This document shows positions 25,699 to 33,773 of a DNA stretch of 64,000 nucleotides, piece after piece. The stretch lies in assembly GCF_014192155.1 (NCBI RefSeq), contig NZ_JACHXO010000001.1, positions 894,069 through 958,068 on the forward strand, given 5' to 3'. The translations under genes and the position numbers were made by a program. The DNA comes from Roseateles terrae. Lineage in GTDB: Bacteria; Pseudomonadota; Gammaproteobacteria; Burkholderiales; Burkholderiaceae_C. The first letter of the stretch is position 1, and the number at the start of each line of letters is the position of its first letter. Below the pieces are notes generated by a model that did not search any database, was not told the DNA's origin, and saw only the letters and a list, made by a program, of their open reading frames with translations.

Positions 25699-26617
25699 AC
25701 GCTGGCGGCTGAGGGCTGGGCACGGACAGGATCTCCGAGATCCGCCGTGCCACGCTCCAGGCGGCCCGCATGCGGGACTCCCGCGTGGTGGCCGCCAGCC
25801 GCGGCGTCACCTGCAGCCCCGGCACCCCGTGCAGGGGCCGGCCGGGCTCCAGCAGCCCCGGCTCCATCAAGTCCAGCCACGCGGCCAGCAGACGGCCGCC
25901 GCTCAGCGCATCCGCCAGCGCCTGTTCATCGAACAGCGCGGAGTGCGAGGTGGACACCAGCACCTGCTCCGGCTTGCAATAGCCCAGCACCCGCTCCCCG
26001 ATCAGACCGCGATAGCGCGGGAAGTAGCCCAGCTGCACGCTCACCGCGTCCGAGGCCTGCATCAGCTCGCGCAGGCCATAGGGCTCGATGCCCCACTGCG
26101 CCCACAGCGGATCAGCATGGTGCAGGCCGGGGTCATAACCGATCACACGCGCACCAAAAATGGGGAGCACTGTGGCCAGTTGCCGGGCGGACGGCCCCAA
26201 TCCCACCAGGCCCACCGTCGCGCAGCCGAGCTCTCGGCCCACCAGCGACCCATCAAGTGTTTCAATCGGTACGCGGCGCAACAAGGCGAGCAGCGCGCCG
26301 ATGATGAACTCGGCTTCTGCCGATGCCGTCGCGGTCGGCGCCCGCACGACCTCGATGTTTGCAAGTCGACACGCTTCCGTATCGATGTTCTCCGCACCTG
26401 CATTGATGCGGCCCACAGCCCGCAGCCGCGGGGCGTGTTGGATGAGCGGGAGATCCAGGGCGACGGAGGCGGGCAAGAGAATTGCCTGGGCCTGCCGGAC
26501 CTGATCTCTTAATGCGACCGGATCTGCCGCAAGCTCCGGCGCCACCTGGAGCGGATGGCGTTCGGCCAGCCATTCCAGGATGTCTGCTTCCAGCGGTTCC
26601 AGGACGAGCACTGACAT
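25640..26617 (-). CDS. D-2-hydroxyacid dehydrogenase-fold protein, catalytic residues lost
   Basis: The 325-residue protein follows the phosphoglycerate-dehydrogenase layout: a substrate domain with [16 protein letters not shown] (R70 conserved), a nucleotide fold with [14 protein letters not shown] (GxGxxA at 139-144), and the return helix. Two of the three catalytic residues are replaced: the usual NxxRG reads STSHS (H225 for Arg) and the usual TPH reads TPR (R273 for His). It may bind NAD(H) without normal dehydrogenase activity, or have changed chemistry. The start at 26617 has no clear ribosome-binding site; the same frame stays open antisense to galU, which I treat as spurious. The 3' end overlaps valS convergently. 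Confidence 0.8.
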   Translation of the reverse strand: MSVLVLEPLEADILEWLAERHPLQVAPELAADPVALRDQVRQAQAILLPASVALDLPLIQHAPRLRAVGRINAGAENIDTEACRLANIEVVRAPTATASAEAEFIIGALLALLRRVPIETLDGSLVGRELGCATVGLVGLGPSARQLATVLPIFGARVIGYDPGLHHADPLWAQWGIEPYGLRELMQASDAVSVQLGYFPRYRGLIGERVLGYCKPEQVLVSTSHSALFDEQALADALSGGRLLAAWLDLMEPGLLEPGRPLHGVPGLQVTPRLAATTRESRMRAAWSVARRISEILSVPSPQPPAFRPTLPDVPPDLAVEPRWR

Positions 26618-26701
26618 GAGGGGATTGGAGATGTTTGTTTGACTTTCTTGCAATGCTGCCATGCAACAATGCCAGCGCAACAACCGTGGGAGTTTACGTA
26701 A

Positions 26702-27571
26702 ATGGCCCTGATCAACAAGGCAATCTTTCCCGTCGCAGGTTTGGGGACGCGCTTTCTGCCCGCCACCAAAGCCCAGCCCAAGGAGATGTTGCCGGTGGTG
26801 GACAAGCCACTGATCCAATATGCAGTGGAAGAAGCCTATGCTGCGGGCATTCGTCAGATGATCTTCGTGAACGGCCGCAACAAGCGCGCCATTCCCGATC
26901 ACTTCGACACGGCCTTCGAGCTGGAAACCGAGCTCGAAAACGCCAACAAGCGTGAACTGCTGTCCCTCGTGCGTTCGATCAAGCCGGACGACATGGAGTG
27001 CATCTACATCCGCCAGCCGAAGGCCATGGGCCTGGGCCATGCGGTGCTTTGCGCCCAGTGCGTGGTGGTGAACGAGCCTTTCGCGGTGCTGCTGGCCGAC
27101 GACCTGATGGTCGGCAAGCCGCCGGTGCTCAAGCAGATGGTGGACCAGTTTGCCGAATGGCAGGCGTCCATCCTCGCCGTGCAGGAAGTGCCGGCCGAGC
27201 ACACCAAGCGCTACGGCATCGTCGCCGGCTCCGCCATCAGCGACCGCCTGATGGACCTGACCCACATGGTGGAGAAGCCGGCACCGGAAGAAGCCCCGTC
27301 GCGCCTGGGCGTGGCCGGCCGCTACATCCTGACGCCGGGTGTCTTCCGCGAGATCGCCACGCAGCCGCGCGGCGTCGGTGGTGAGATCCAGCTGACGGAC
27401 GGCATCGCCGCCCTGATGCGCCGCGAGAAGGTGTTTGCCTATCGCTATGAAGGCAAGCGCTATGACTGCGGCAGCAAGGAAGGTTTCCTGCAGGCCAACG
27501 TCGAACTGGCCCTGCAGCATCCGGAACTGGGTGCTTCGTTCCGCGAGTACCTTCAGGCGCTGGATTTCTGA
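26702..27571 (+). CDS. galU: UTP-glucose-1-phosphate uridylyltransferase
   Basis: The 289-residue nucleotidyltransferase has the family start [21 protein letters not shown] with the nucleotide loop, [14 protein letters not shown], the catalytic-loop region LLADDLMVG, and [11 protein letters not shown]. It makes UDP-glucose for exopolysaccharide, LPS core and trehalose synthesis. A GGGAG precedes the ATG. A strong hairpin lies after it. Confidence 0.95.
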   Translation: MALINKAIFPVAGLGTRFLPATKAQPKEMLPVVDKPLIQYAVEEAYAAGIRQMIFVNGRNKRAIPDHFDTAFELETELENANKRELLSLVRSIKPDDMECIYIRQPKAMGLGHAVLCAQCVVVNEPFAVLLADDLMVGKPPVLKQMVDQFAEWQASILAVQEVPAEHTKRYGIVAGSAISDRLMDLTHMVEKPAPEEAPSRLGVAGRYILTPGVFREIATQPRGVGGEIQLTDGIAALMRREKVFAYRYEGKRYDCGSKEGFLQANVELALQHPELGASFREYLQALDF

Positions 27572-27632
27572 ACCACTGGTTCTTGATCCGCTGTCTCCTA
27601 AGCCGTTGCATGACGGTTCAGTGACCTAGAAA

Positions 27633-27657
27633 AAAGGCCACGCAGTGCGTGGCCTTT
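27633..27657. terminator. Bidirectional terminator between galU and the TusA-like gene
   Basis: AAAGGCCACGC and GCGTGGCCTTT form a perfect 11-bp stem with a 3-base loop, with A-rich flank on one side and T-run on the other. It sits between two convergent genes. Confidence 0.85.
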
Positions 27658-27732
27658 GTCATTCTTGCTGCAACGCTGTGCGGCGGCTGTGCGCCGCATG
27701 CGGCATGCACCGCCGCTGGCCAGCGCCGGTGA

Positions 27733-27963
27733 TCAGCGACGGCGCAGCACGTGGATGAACTCCTCGCCTTCCGTGACCTGCTCGACCAGCTCATTGCCGG
27801 TCTGGCGGGCGAAGGCCTGGAAGTCGCGATTGGAGCCGGGGTCGGTGGCGACCACCTTCAGCAGCTGGCCGCTTTCCATTTCCGCCAGGGCCTTCTTGGC
27901 CTTGAGGATGGGCAGTGGGCAGTTGAGCCCGCGTGTGTCGAGTTCCTTGTGGATGGTGTCCAT
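27733..27963 (-). CDS. TusA-family sulphurtransferase
   Basis: The 76-residue protein has the TusA/SirA core: DTRGLNCPLPILKAKKALAE with the sulphur-carrying C15 in a CPxP motif, and the second half GNELVEQVTEGEEFIHVLRR. It probably relays persulphide sulphur for tRNA thiolation or other sulphur transfer. It lies 30 bases downstream of the Nudix gene and on the same strand as cysM, so sulphur genes are grouped here. Confidence 0.9.
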   Translation of the reverse strand: MDTIHKELDTRGLNCPLPILKAKKALAEMESGQLLKVVATDPGSNRDFQAFARQTGNELVEQVTEGEEFIHVLRRR

Positions 27964-27992
27964 GGATCAATCCTTGTCGCAGGCGATCGATT

Positions 27993-28520
27993 CTACGACC
28001 GGGGCGCCATCCAGCGCGGCTCCAGCCCCTGGCCGCGCAGCCAGTCGGCCAGCGCCTGACCGGTGCCAGCCGGCCAACACTCGAGTTGCTCGGGCGGTGT
28101 GAGTGTGTAGTCCACCAGTTCGGGTGAGAGCTTCACCGCCCCACGGGCGGGGACGTGATAGGCGATGAGCACCTGGTTCTTCTTCTGGAAATCGTAGACA
28201 CCGATCAGGGTGCAGCCGAGGGCTTCCAGCGAGGTCTCTTCCAGCACCTCGCGGCGAATGCCCTCTTCCGGCGTTTCGCCCGCTTCCATGAAGCCGGTGA
28301 TGAGACCGTAGAACGGCATCGGCCAGGCGGCATTGCGGGCCAGCAACACCTGGCCCTGCTGGTCCACGCACTGCACCACGGCGGCCAGCACTGGCGTCGG
28401 ATTGTTCCAGTGGGTGAAGTCGCAGGCCGGGCAGCGCAGGCGGGTCTTGGGGCCGCCGTCTTCCGGCAGCTCGATCCACTGAAGTTCAGTGGCGCATTGA
28501 GGACAGAACCGGAAGGTCAT
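27993..28520 (-). CDS. Nudix hydrolase with N-terminal zinc ribbon
   Basis: The 175-residue protein begins with a four-cysteine zinc ribbon (C6, C9, C30, C33) and then a Nudix domain with the box GFMEAGETPEEGIRREVLEE, which matches Gx5Ex7REUxEE. It belongs to the NudC-like arrangement but is shorter than NudC, so an NADH pyrophosphatase or other nucleoside-diphosphate activity is possible. The stop is 30 bases before the TusA-like start, suggesting an operon. Confidence 0.9.
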   Translation of the reverse strand: MTFRFCPQCATELQWIELPEDGGPKTRLRCPACDFTHWNNPTPVLAAVVQCVDQQGQVLLARNAAWPMPFYGLITGFMEAGETPEEGIRREVLEETSLEALGCTLIGVYDFQKKNQVLIAYHVPARGAVKLSPELVDYTLTPPEQLECWPAGTGQALADWLRGQGLEPRWMAPRS

Positions 28521-28576
28521 GGGCGGGGGCGCTCCAGATCAGGATGAAGAACTCCGCGGAAGGCGCCGCGGAGCGC

Positions 28577-28606
28577 GGTGGCGTGGCGTGGCGTGGCGTG
28601 GCGTGT
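28577..28606. repeat. GTGGC pentanucleotide tandem repeat
   Basis: Five to six consecutive copies of GTGGC lie in the short gap between cysM and the Nudix gene. The tract is non-coding and of the kind that varies in length by slippage. Confidence 0.85.
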
Positions 28607-28629
28607 CGACGGCGCAGCTTGCCTGTGAA

Positions 28630-29559
28630 TCAGGCCGGGAAGACGCCCGTGGACAAATACCGATCGCCGCGGTCGCACACCACAAACACGATGGTGGCGT
28701 TGCTCACATGGCGCGCGGTCTGCAGCGCAACCCAGCAAGCGCCTGCGGCGGAGATGCCGGCGAACAGGCCTTCTTCACGCGCCAGGCGCCGTGCCATGTC
28801 TTCCGCATCGGACTGGCTGACGAGCACCAGCTCGTCCACGGTCTCAGGGCGGTAGATCTTGGGCAGATACGCCTGCGGCCATTTGCGGATGCCGGGGATG
28901 CGCGAGCCTTCGGACGGCTGTGCGCCGATGATGCGGATCTCGCTGTTCTGTTCCTTGAGGAAGCGGGACGTGCCGGTGATGGTGCCGGTGGTGCCCATCG
29001 CGCTGACGAAGTGGGTGACGCGGCCCTGGGTATCGCGCCAGATTTCCGGGCCGGTGGTCTCGTAGTGGATGCGCGGGTTGTCGCTGTTGCCGAACTGGTC
29101 GAGCACCCGGCCCTTGCCGTCCCGCTGCATCTGCTCGGCGAGGTCACGGGCGTATTCCATGCCGCCGGAACGCGGGGTCAGGATGAGTTCAGCACCAAAG
29201 GCCTTCATCGTCTGCGCGCGTTCGATGGAGAGGTCTTCCGGCATGATCAGCACCATGCGGTAGCCGCGGATGGCGGCGGCCATGGCCAGCGCGATGCCGG
29301 TATTGCCGGAGGTGGCTTCGATCAGCGTGTCGCCGGGTTTGATTTCCCCGCGTTCTTCGGCGCGGCGGATCATGCTGATGGCAGGCCGGTCCTTCACCGA
29401 GCCGGCCGGATTGTTGCCTTCCAGCTTGGCCAGCAGCACATTGCCGCGCGCGGCCAGCTCTGGGCCCAGCACGCGCTGGAGCCGAACCATCGGCGTGTTG
29501 CCGATCACATCCTCCAGCGTCGGATAGCTGGGTCCCTCGAAAGCAGGTGCGTCACTCAT
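28630..29559 (-). CDS. cysM: Cysteine synthase B (O-acetylserine/thiosulphate type)
   Basis: The 309-residue PLP enzyme shows the lysine in NPAGSVKDRPA (K56), the substrate loop EATSGNTGIALA, and the phosphate loop GTTGTITGTSRFL. The sequence EGNNPAGSVKDR points to CysM rather than CysK. It makes cysteine from O-acetylserine and sulphide, or S-sulphocysteine from thiosulphate. ATG 29559 was chosen over an upstream in-frame start because it gives the usual length. The tRNA-Leu gene lies just upstream on the opposite strand. Confidence 0.93.
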   Translation of the reverse strand: MSDAPAFEGPSYPTLEDVIGNTPMVRLQRVLGPELAARGNVLLAKLEGNNPAGSVKDRPAISMIRRAEERGEIKPGDTLIEATSGNTGIALAMAAAIRGYRMVLIMPEDLSIERAQTMKAFGAELILTPRSGGMEYARDLAEQMQRDGKGRVLDQFGNSDNPRIHYETTGPEIWRDTQGRVTHFVSAMGTTGTITGTSRFLKEQNSEIRIIGAQPSEGSRIPGIRKWPQAYLPKIYRPETVDELVLVSQSDAEDMARRLAREEGLFAGISAAGACWVALQTARHVSNATIVFVVCDRGDRYLSTGVFPA

Positions 29560-29622
29560 GGGCCGCATTCTCTCAGTGAGCCTATGGCTTTGCATGGCAT
29601 AATGGCTTTCTTTTCTGACGTC

Positions 29623-29707
29623 GCCCGGATGGCGAAATCGGTAGACGCAGGGGACTCAAAATCCCCCGCCGCAAGGTGTGTCGGTTCGAGTCCGACTCCG
29701 GGCACCA
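29623..29707 (+). tRNA. tRNA-Leu (anticodon CAA)
   Basis: The acceptor stem GCCCGGA pairs with TCCGGGC, followed by A and an encoded CCA end. The anticodon stem GGGGA/TCCCC encloses the loop CTCAAAA, giving anticodon CAA, which reads UUG. A long variable arm and the T-arm GGTTCGAGTCC confirm a class II leucine tRNA. A -10-like CATAAT lies at 29598-29603. Confidence 0.96.
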
Positions 29708-29762
29708 CACGACGCAGAAACTGTGGCCGCAGCGATGCCGGCCCACCATCCCCAGCTCTTTG

Positions 29763-29832
29763 CGGCCTTCTCTTTTCGGCCTTCTCTTTTCGGTCTTCTC
29801 TCTCCGGCCTTCGCTTTTCGGCCTTCTCTTTT
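29763..29832. repeat. Five tandem 14-bp repeats downstream of tRNA-Leu
   Basis: The unit CGGCCTTCTCTTTT is present five times head to tail, the third and fourth copies with a few substitutions. The array lies between tRNA-Leu and the rhomboid gene and is strand-biased (pyrimidine-rich on the plus strand). Confidence 0.9.
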
Positions 29833-29981
29833 CCGAATTCATCCGCTCGTCCTAGCACAGCGAGAATTGCCCGGAGATCGCCCCGGTCGCACCTGCCCGG
29901 CGCCCATCGACCGCACGGGCCGGCTCTGCTCCCGGCTACACTGTGTTGCGGAAATTTCCCGACGCAGGAGCCATCGGACCA

Positions 29982-30569
29982 ATGCCATTCATTCCTCCGG
30001 TCACCAAAGCCTTGATGCTGCTGTGCGTCGGCCTCTTCTGTCTGTTCAGCCTCTTGCCGCAACTCGCGCCCTTGCAGAATGCACTGGCCTTGTGGCCGTT
30101 GAACACCGGTCTGTTCAACGTCTGGCAGCCGCTCACTTACGGGTTCCTGCATGGCGACCCGCTGCACCTGTTTTTCAACATGCTGGGCCTGTGGATGTTC
30201 GGCTCGGAGCTGGAAACGGTCTGGGGCGGCAAGCGCTATTCGCAGTTGCTGGCGGCCAGCGTGCTCACAGCGGCCGTGGCGCAACTGGTCTTCACCCTGG
30301 TCGTGGGCACCGCAGCGCCGACGGTGGGCATTTCCGGCGGCCTCTTCGGTCTGCTGCTGGCCTATGGCCTGATGTTCCCGGACCGGATCATCATGCCGCT
30401 GTTCCCGCCCATTCCGATGAAGGCCAAGATCTTCGTGGCCATCTTCGGCGCGCTGGAACTGCTGCTGGGCATCACCGGTTCCACCGGCATCGCCCACTTC
30501 GCCCATCTGGGCGGCATGCTCGGCGCCTGGCTGATGATCAACTACTGGCGCGGCGGCCGCCGTCGCTGA
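29982..30569 (+). CDS. Rhomboid-family intramembrane serine protease
   Basis: The 195-residue protein has about six membrane helices. It contains the HxxxN of helix 2 (LHLFFNMLGLW), the catalytic serine in GISGGLFG (S119) and the catalytic histidine in AHFAHLGGMLGAW (H175). Rhomboids cleave membrane proteins within the bilayer; the substrate here is unknown. ATG 29982 follows GGAG at 11 bases; an upstream in-frame start at 29943 is less likely. It stands alone, after a tandem-repeat array. Confidence 0.92.
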   Translation: MPFIPPVTKALMLLCVGLFCLFSLLPQLAPLQNALALWPLNTGLFNVWQPLTYGFLHGDPLHLFFNMLGLWMFGSELETVWGGKRYSQLLAASVLTAAVAQLVFTLVVGTAAPTVGISGGLFGLLLAYGLMFPDRIIMPLFPPIPMKAKIFVAIFGALELLLGITGSTGIAHFAHLGGMLGAWLMINYWRGGRRR

Positions 30570-30633
30570 CCCGCTTTGCACGCCCCTGGCGTTCAGACGC
30601 CTGGGGCGGGTGCGCTTTCAGCGGGCAACGCGC

Positions 30634-31563
30634 TCACCGACGCCTTGTTTCAGCCAGCGCTTCCTCGAGCGCCTCGCGCGGCGTCGGGTACTTCAGCTTC
30701 AGTCCCAGCTCGCGGGTCAGGCGGCGGTTGATCAACCGGCGCGACTCGCCCAGGAAGCTCATCTGCATCGGTGAAAAGTGGCTGGCGGCTTCGTCCCGCG
30801 CAATGCGCACCGGCACCGGCAGGCCGCTCATCTGCGCCACCATCGTGTAGTAATCCCCCATCTTCATTTCACTGCTGTCGCTGGCGTGCACCACGCGCTG
30901 CGGGCGGCCTTTGAACAGCGCGCGCAGGCAGGCCCGCGCCAGATCGTCGGCATGAATGTGGTTGGTGTAGACATCGTCCTCCGGTCGCAGTACCGGCATG
31001 CCGCGGGCGACTCGGTCGCGCGGGTCGCCGCCGTCGCGGTCCAGGGCATAAATGCCGGGCACGCGCAGGACGGTCACGGCACAACCACTGCGCCGCCCCC
31101 AGGCGCGCAGTTGGGCTTCCGCATCCACCCGTCGCCAGGCCCGGTCGTTGCGGGGATTGACGGTGCGGGTTTCGTCAAACTGCGCCCCGCCACAATCGCC
31201 GTACACGCCGGTAGTGCTGGCATACACCAGATGCAGCGGCGGCGCCTGACGCGACAGCGCTTCCAGCAGGTGACGGGTACGCCCGTCCTGATGGCCCTCG
31301 CGTCCCGGCGGCGCGAGGTGCAGCACCCGATCCGCCAGTCCGGCCAGCCGCGCCAGCGTGGCGGGTTCATCCAGATTGCCCACCAGCGGAATCGCCCCGA
31401 GGGCGCGCAGTTCCGGCACCCGCGCCGCCTGACTGGTCAGCGCATAAACCGTCCACCGGCCTTGCAGCAGACGCAAGACGCGCTGCCCGACATCTCCGCA
31501 TCCGACGATCAACAGGCGCTCGCGACGCTGGCGGGTCTGACGGGAAGTCGTGTTGTGGAACAT
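30634..31563 (-). CDS. NAD(P)-dependent SDR/epimerase (YeeZ-like)
   Basis: The 309-residue protein has an N-terminal Rossmann motif LLIVGCGDVGQRV, the epimerase-like active segment YASTTGVYGDCGG, and VLRVPGIYALDRDGG. The overall pattern fits the YeeZ/atypical NAD-dependent epimerase group whose substrate is not known. ATG 31563 gives the family length; the preceding in-frame stretch is Arg-rich and unlikely to be translated. It is divergent from the ferredoxin-reductase gene. Confidence 0.85.
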   Translation of the reverse strand: MFHNTTSRQTRQRRERLLIVGCGDVGQRVLRLLQGRWTVYALTSQAARVPELRALGAIPLVGNLDEPATLARLAGLADRVLHLAPPGREGHQDGRTRHLLEALSRQAPPLHLVYASTTGVYGDCGGAQFDETRTVNPRNDRAWRRVDAEAQLRAWGRRSGCAVTVLRVPGIYALDRDGGDPRDRVARGMPVLRPEDDVYTNHIHADDLARACLRALFKGRPQRVVHASDSSEMKMGDYYTMVAQMSGLPVPVRIARDEAASHFSPMQMSFLGESRRLINRRLTRELGLKLKYPTPREALEEALAETRRR

Positions 31564-31703
31564 GAAAGCATCGGGAGGTCTGAGGAAGCCGCGAGTGTAG
31601 AAGCGTCCACGGGCCCGCAAGGACGCGGGGCATCAGGCAAAATGGCGGATTGGCCAGGTGCTGCCTGGCGTGTGTTTTCTTTTTGCCTCACCTCTTTGCC
31701 ATC

Positions 31704-32741
31704 ATGAGCTTTCAGGTCACCGTCCTGCCCAGCGGCCGCGTCTATTCCGTCGATGACGACGAAACCCTGCTGGGCGCCGCCATCCGCCAGGGCATTGGCC
31801 TGCCCTACGGTTGCAAGGACGGCGCCTGTGGCTCCTGCAAGAGCAAGCTGGTGGAAGGCAAGGTCACGCACGGCGAGCATCAAAGCAAGGCCCTGTCAGA
31901 TGAAGAAGAAGCGCAAGGCTTCGTGCTGACCTGCTGCGCCCGCCCGCATACCGATTGCACTGTGGAAGCCCGTACCGTGCCGGGCGCCGGCGAGTTCCCG
32001 GTGCTCAAGCTGCCCAGCCGCGTGCTGACCATCGAGAAACCCGCGGCGGACGTGGCTGTGGTCCGGCTGCAGCTGCCGGCCAATCAGCAACTGCAATACC
32101 GCGCGGGCCAGTACGTCGAATTCATCCTGCGGGACGGCGCCCGCCGCAGCTATTCCATGGCCAATGCACCGAGCCGCCTGGGCACGCCGCCCGCCATCGA
32201 ACTGCACATCCGCCACATGCCGGGCGGCAAGTTCACCGACCATGTCTTCGGCGCTCTGAAGGAAAAAGACATCCTGCGCATGGAAGGCCCCTTCGGCAGC
32301 TTCTTCCTGCGCGAGGACAGCGACAAGCCCATCCTGCTGCTGGCCTCCGGCACCGGCTTTGCGCCGATCAAGGCCATCATCGAGCGGCTGCAGGACGAAG
32401 GCATCACCCGCCCGGTGCATCTGTACTGGGGCGCCCGCGCCCGCGCCGACCTGTATCTGCACGATTGGGCCGAGCAGGCAGCCGCGGCGATGCCCAGCCT
32501 CACCTATATCCCGGTGCTGTCCGAGGCCAGGGCGGAAGATGGCTGGACAGGCCGCACCGGCTTCGTCCACCAGGCCGCGATGGCGGACTTCCCCGATCTC
32601 TCCCACCATCAGGTGTATGCCTGCGGCGCGCCGATCATGGTGGAGTCTGCGCAGCGCGATTTTGTCGCGCAGTGCAAGCTGCCGACGGAAGAGTTTTACG
32701 CGGACGCCTTCACCTCCGAAGCGGACAAGCACGCCGCCTGA
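31704..32741 (+). CDS. 2Fe-2S ferredoxin-NAD(P)H:flavin reductase fusion
   Basis: The 345-residue protein starts with a plant-type [2Fe-2S] domain with cysteines C37, C42, C45 (GCKDGACGSC) and C77. It is followed by an FAD-binding barrel with RSYSMANAPS and an NAD(P)-binding domain with LLASGTGFAPIKAI and the end motif YACGAPIMV. It is of the type annotated as CDP-6-deoxy-delta-3,4-glucoseen reductase, but the same architecture serves oxygenases, so the partner is unknown. ATG 31704 removes a short unrelated N-terminal extension. No strong ribosome-binding site is visible. Confidence 0.88.
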   Translation: MSFQVTVLPSGRVYSVDDDETLLGAAIRQGIGLPYGCKDGACGSCKSKLVEGKVTHGEHQSKALSDEEEAQGFVLTCCARPHTDCTVEARTVPGAGEFPVLKLPSRVLTIEKPAADVAVVRLQLPANQQLQYRAGQYVEFILRDGARRSYSMANAPSRLGTPPAIELHIRHMPGGKFTDHVFGALKEKDILRMEGPFGSFFLREDSDKPILLLASGTGFAPIKAIIERLQDEGITRPVHLYWGARARADLYLHDWAEQAAAAMPSLTYIPVLSEARAEDGWTGRTGFVHQAAMADFPDLSHHQVYACGAPIMVESAQRDFVAQCKLPTEEFYADAFTSEADKHAA

Positions 32742-32839
32742 AGCGGCGCTGATCTGGCGCACCTGCTGGCCGCACAGACAAATCCCGACTGTCGTCGCGG
32801 AGGGTGCTGGAAGCGGCCGGCCGGTCCATACTGACGGTC

Positions 32840-33586
32840 ATGAAGCATTTCCCGCCGCCCTACTCCAGTGCCGCCCAGTTTGAGCAGCAGCTCTCCGATC
32901 TGGGTCATACGGTCATCGCGCCGGAGAGTCTGACGCACTGGCTGCACTGCCAGGCCAACGACCTGCGGCAACTGCAGACCTACTGGAACGACCTGCCCCC
33001 GGACACCTACCTGCGTGATGGCGGCCGCTACCGGTTCCGCCGCCACAGCAGCTTCGTCGTCGACGCGCAGGCGGATCCGGCGGTGCGTCTTGCGCCGCAC
33101 CGGGCCCACTGGCAGCCTCTGGACTACAACGCCTTGCACGGCGGCATCGAACGCATGTTCGAGCCGATGGCGCCCGCTGCCATCGACCTCCCCATCTGGC
33201 CCCGCTTGCTGCTGGGCCTGGCGAGCGTCGCCGACCGCCTCAAGGGCGCCCGCCCCTGGTTCGTTGAAGCGCACCAGTTCCGCATCGACACGGCGGGCGG
33301 CATTGGCCGGCCGACACCCGAGGGCGCCCACCGCGACGGCGTCGATCTCGTCGCGGTCTTCATGCTGAGCCGCAGCGGCATCAAGGGTGGCGAGTCCCGC
33401 GTTTTTGAGGCGGACGGTCCCCGCGGCCAGCGCTTCACGATGATGGAGCCGTGGACCCTGCTGCTGCTTGACGACGAGCGTGTCATCCACGAAACGACGC
33501 CGATCCAACCCATGGATCCGCACCACGCAGGCCACCGGGACACCCTGGTGGTGACCCTGCGCGCTGACTCGTTCATGGGACCTTGA
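32840..33586 (+). CDS. 2OG-Fe dioxygenase family protein
   Basis: The 248-residue protein matches the small 2OG-Fe dioxygenase family (2OG-Fe_Oxy_2): the metal triad is H164/D166 in EGAHRDGVDLV and H217 in VIHETTPI, with R233 a candidate for 2-oxoglutarate binding. Family members hydroxylate free amino acids (for example isoleucine or leucine in IDO-type enzymes). The next gene encodes a branched-chain/aromatic amino acid dehydrogenase, which makes an amino-acid substrate plausible. ATG 32840 is preferred. Confidence 0.8.
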   Translation: MKHFPPPYSSAAQFEQQLSDLGHTVIAPESLTHWLHCQANDLRQLQTYWNDLPPDTYLRDGGRYRFRRHSSFVVDAQADPAVRLAPHRAHWQPLDYNALHGGIERMFEPMAPAAIDLPIWPRLLLGLASVADRLKGARPWFVEAHQFRIDTAGGIGRPTPEGAHRDGVDLVAVFMLSRSGIKGGESRVFEADGPRGQRFTMMEPWTLLLLDDERVIHETTPIQPMDPHHAGHRDTLVVTLRADSFMGP

Positions 33587-33608
33587 CCGTACAAAAACCT
33601 CCCCAAGC

Positions 33609-33625
33609 GATGCAAAAGTTGCATC
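33609..33625. promoter_or_regulatory. Palindrome upstream of the leucine-dehydrogenase-family gene
   Basis: GATGCAA-AAG-TTGCATC is a perfect 7-bp inverted repeat around three bases, in the gap before the amino-acid dehydrogenase gene. It could be an operator for a dimeric regulator such as an Lrp/AsnC protein. Confidence 0.4.
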
Positions 33626-33773
33626 AGCCGCCACTCACCGAAGCGCCCCGGAAAACCGGCATCTCCTACACTTCCGACACCCGCATCGCGCCACAAGCGC
33701 CCCCGCGGCCTCCCGGCCCGACTTCCCGCAAGCCTGGCCATTTCTTCAAAGCATCACAAGTGCAGGCCCTCGT

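Noticed and set aside
26618-27520. N-terminal extension of the dehydrogenase-like gene across galU
   Set aside because: The frame stays open antisense to galU, but the sequence there has no domain features and the dehydrogenase fold starts at 26617.
29763-29832. CRISPR array
   Set aside because: The 14-bp units are contiguous with no spacers, and no cas genes are in the window.
29708-29981. Attachment site or integrated element at tRNA-Leu
   Set aside because: There is no duplicate of the tRNA 3' end and no integrase nearby; only the tandem 14-bp array is present.
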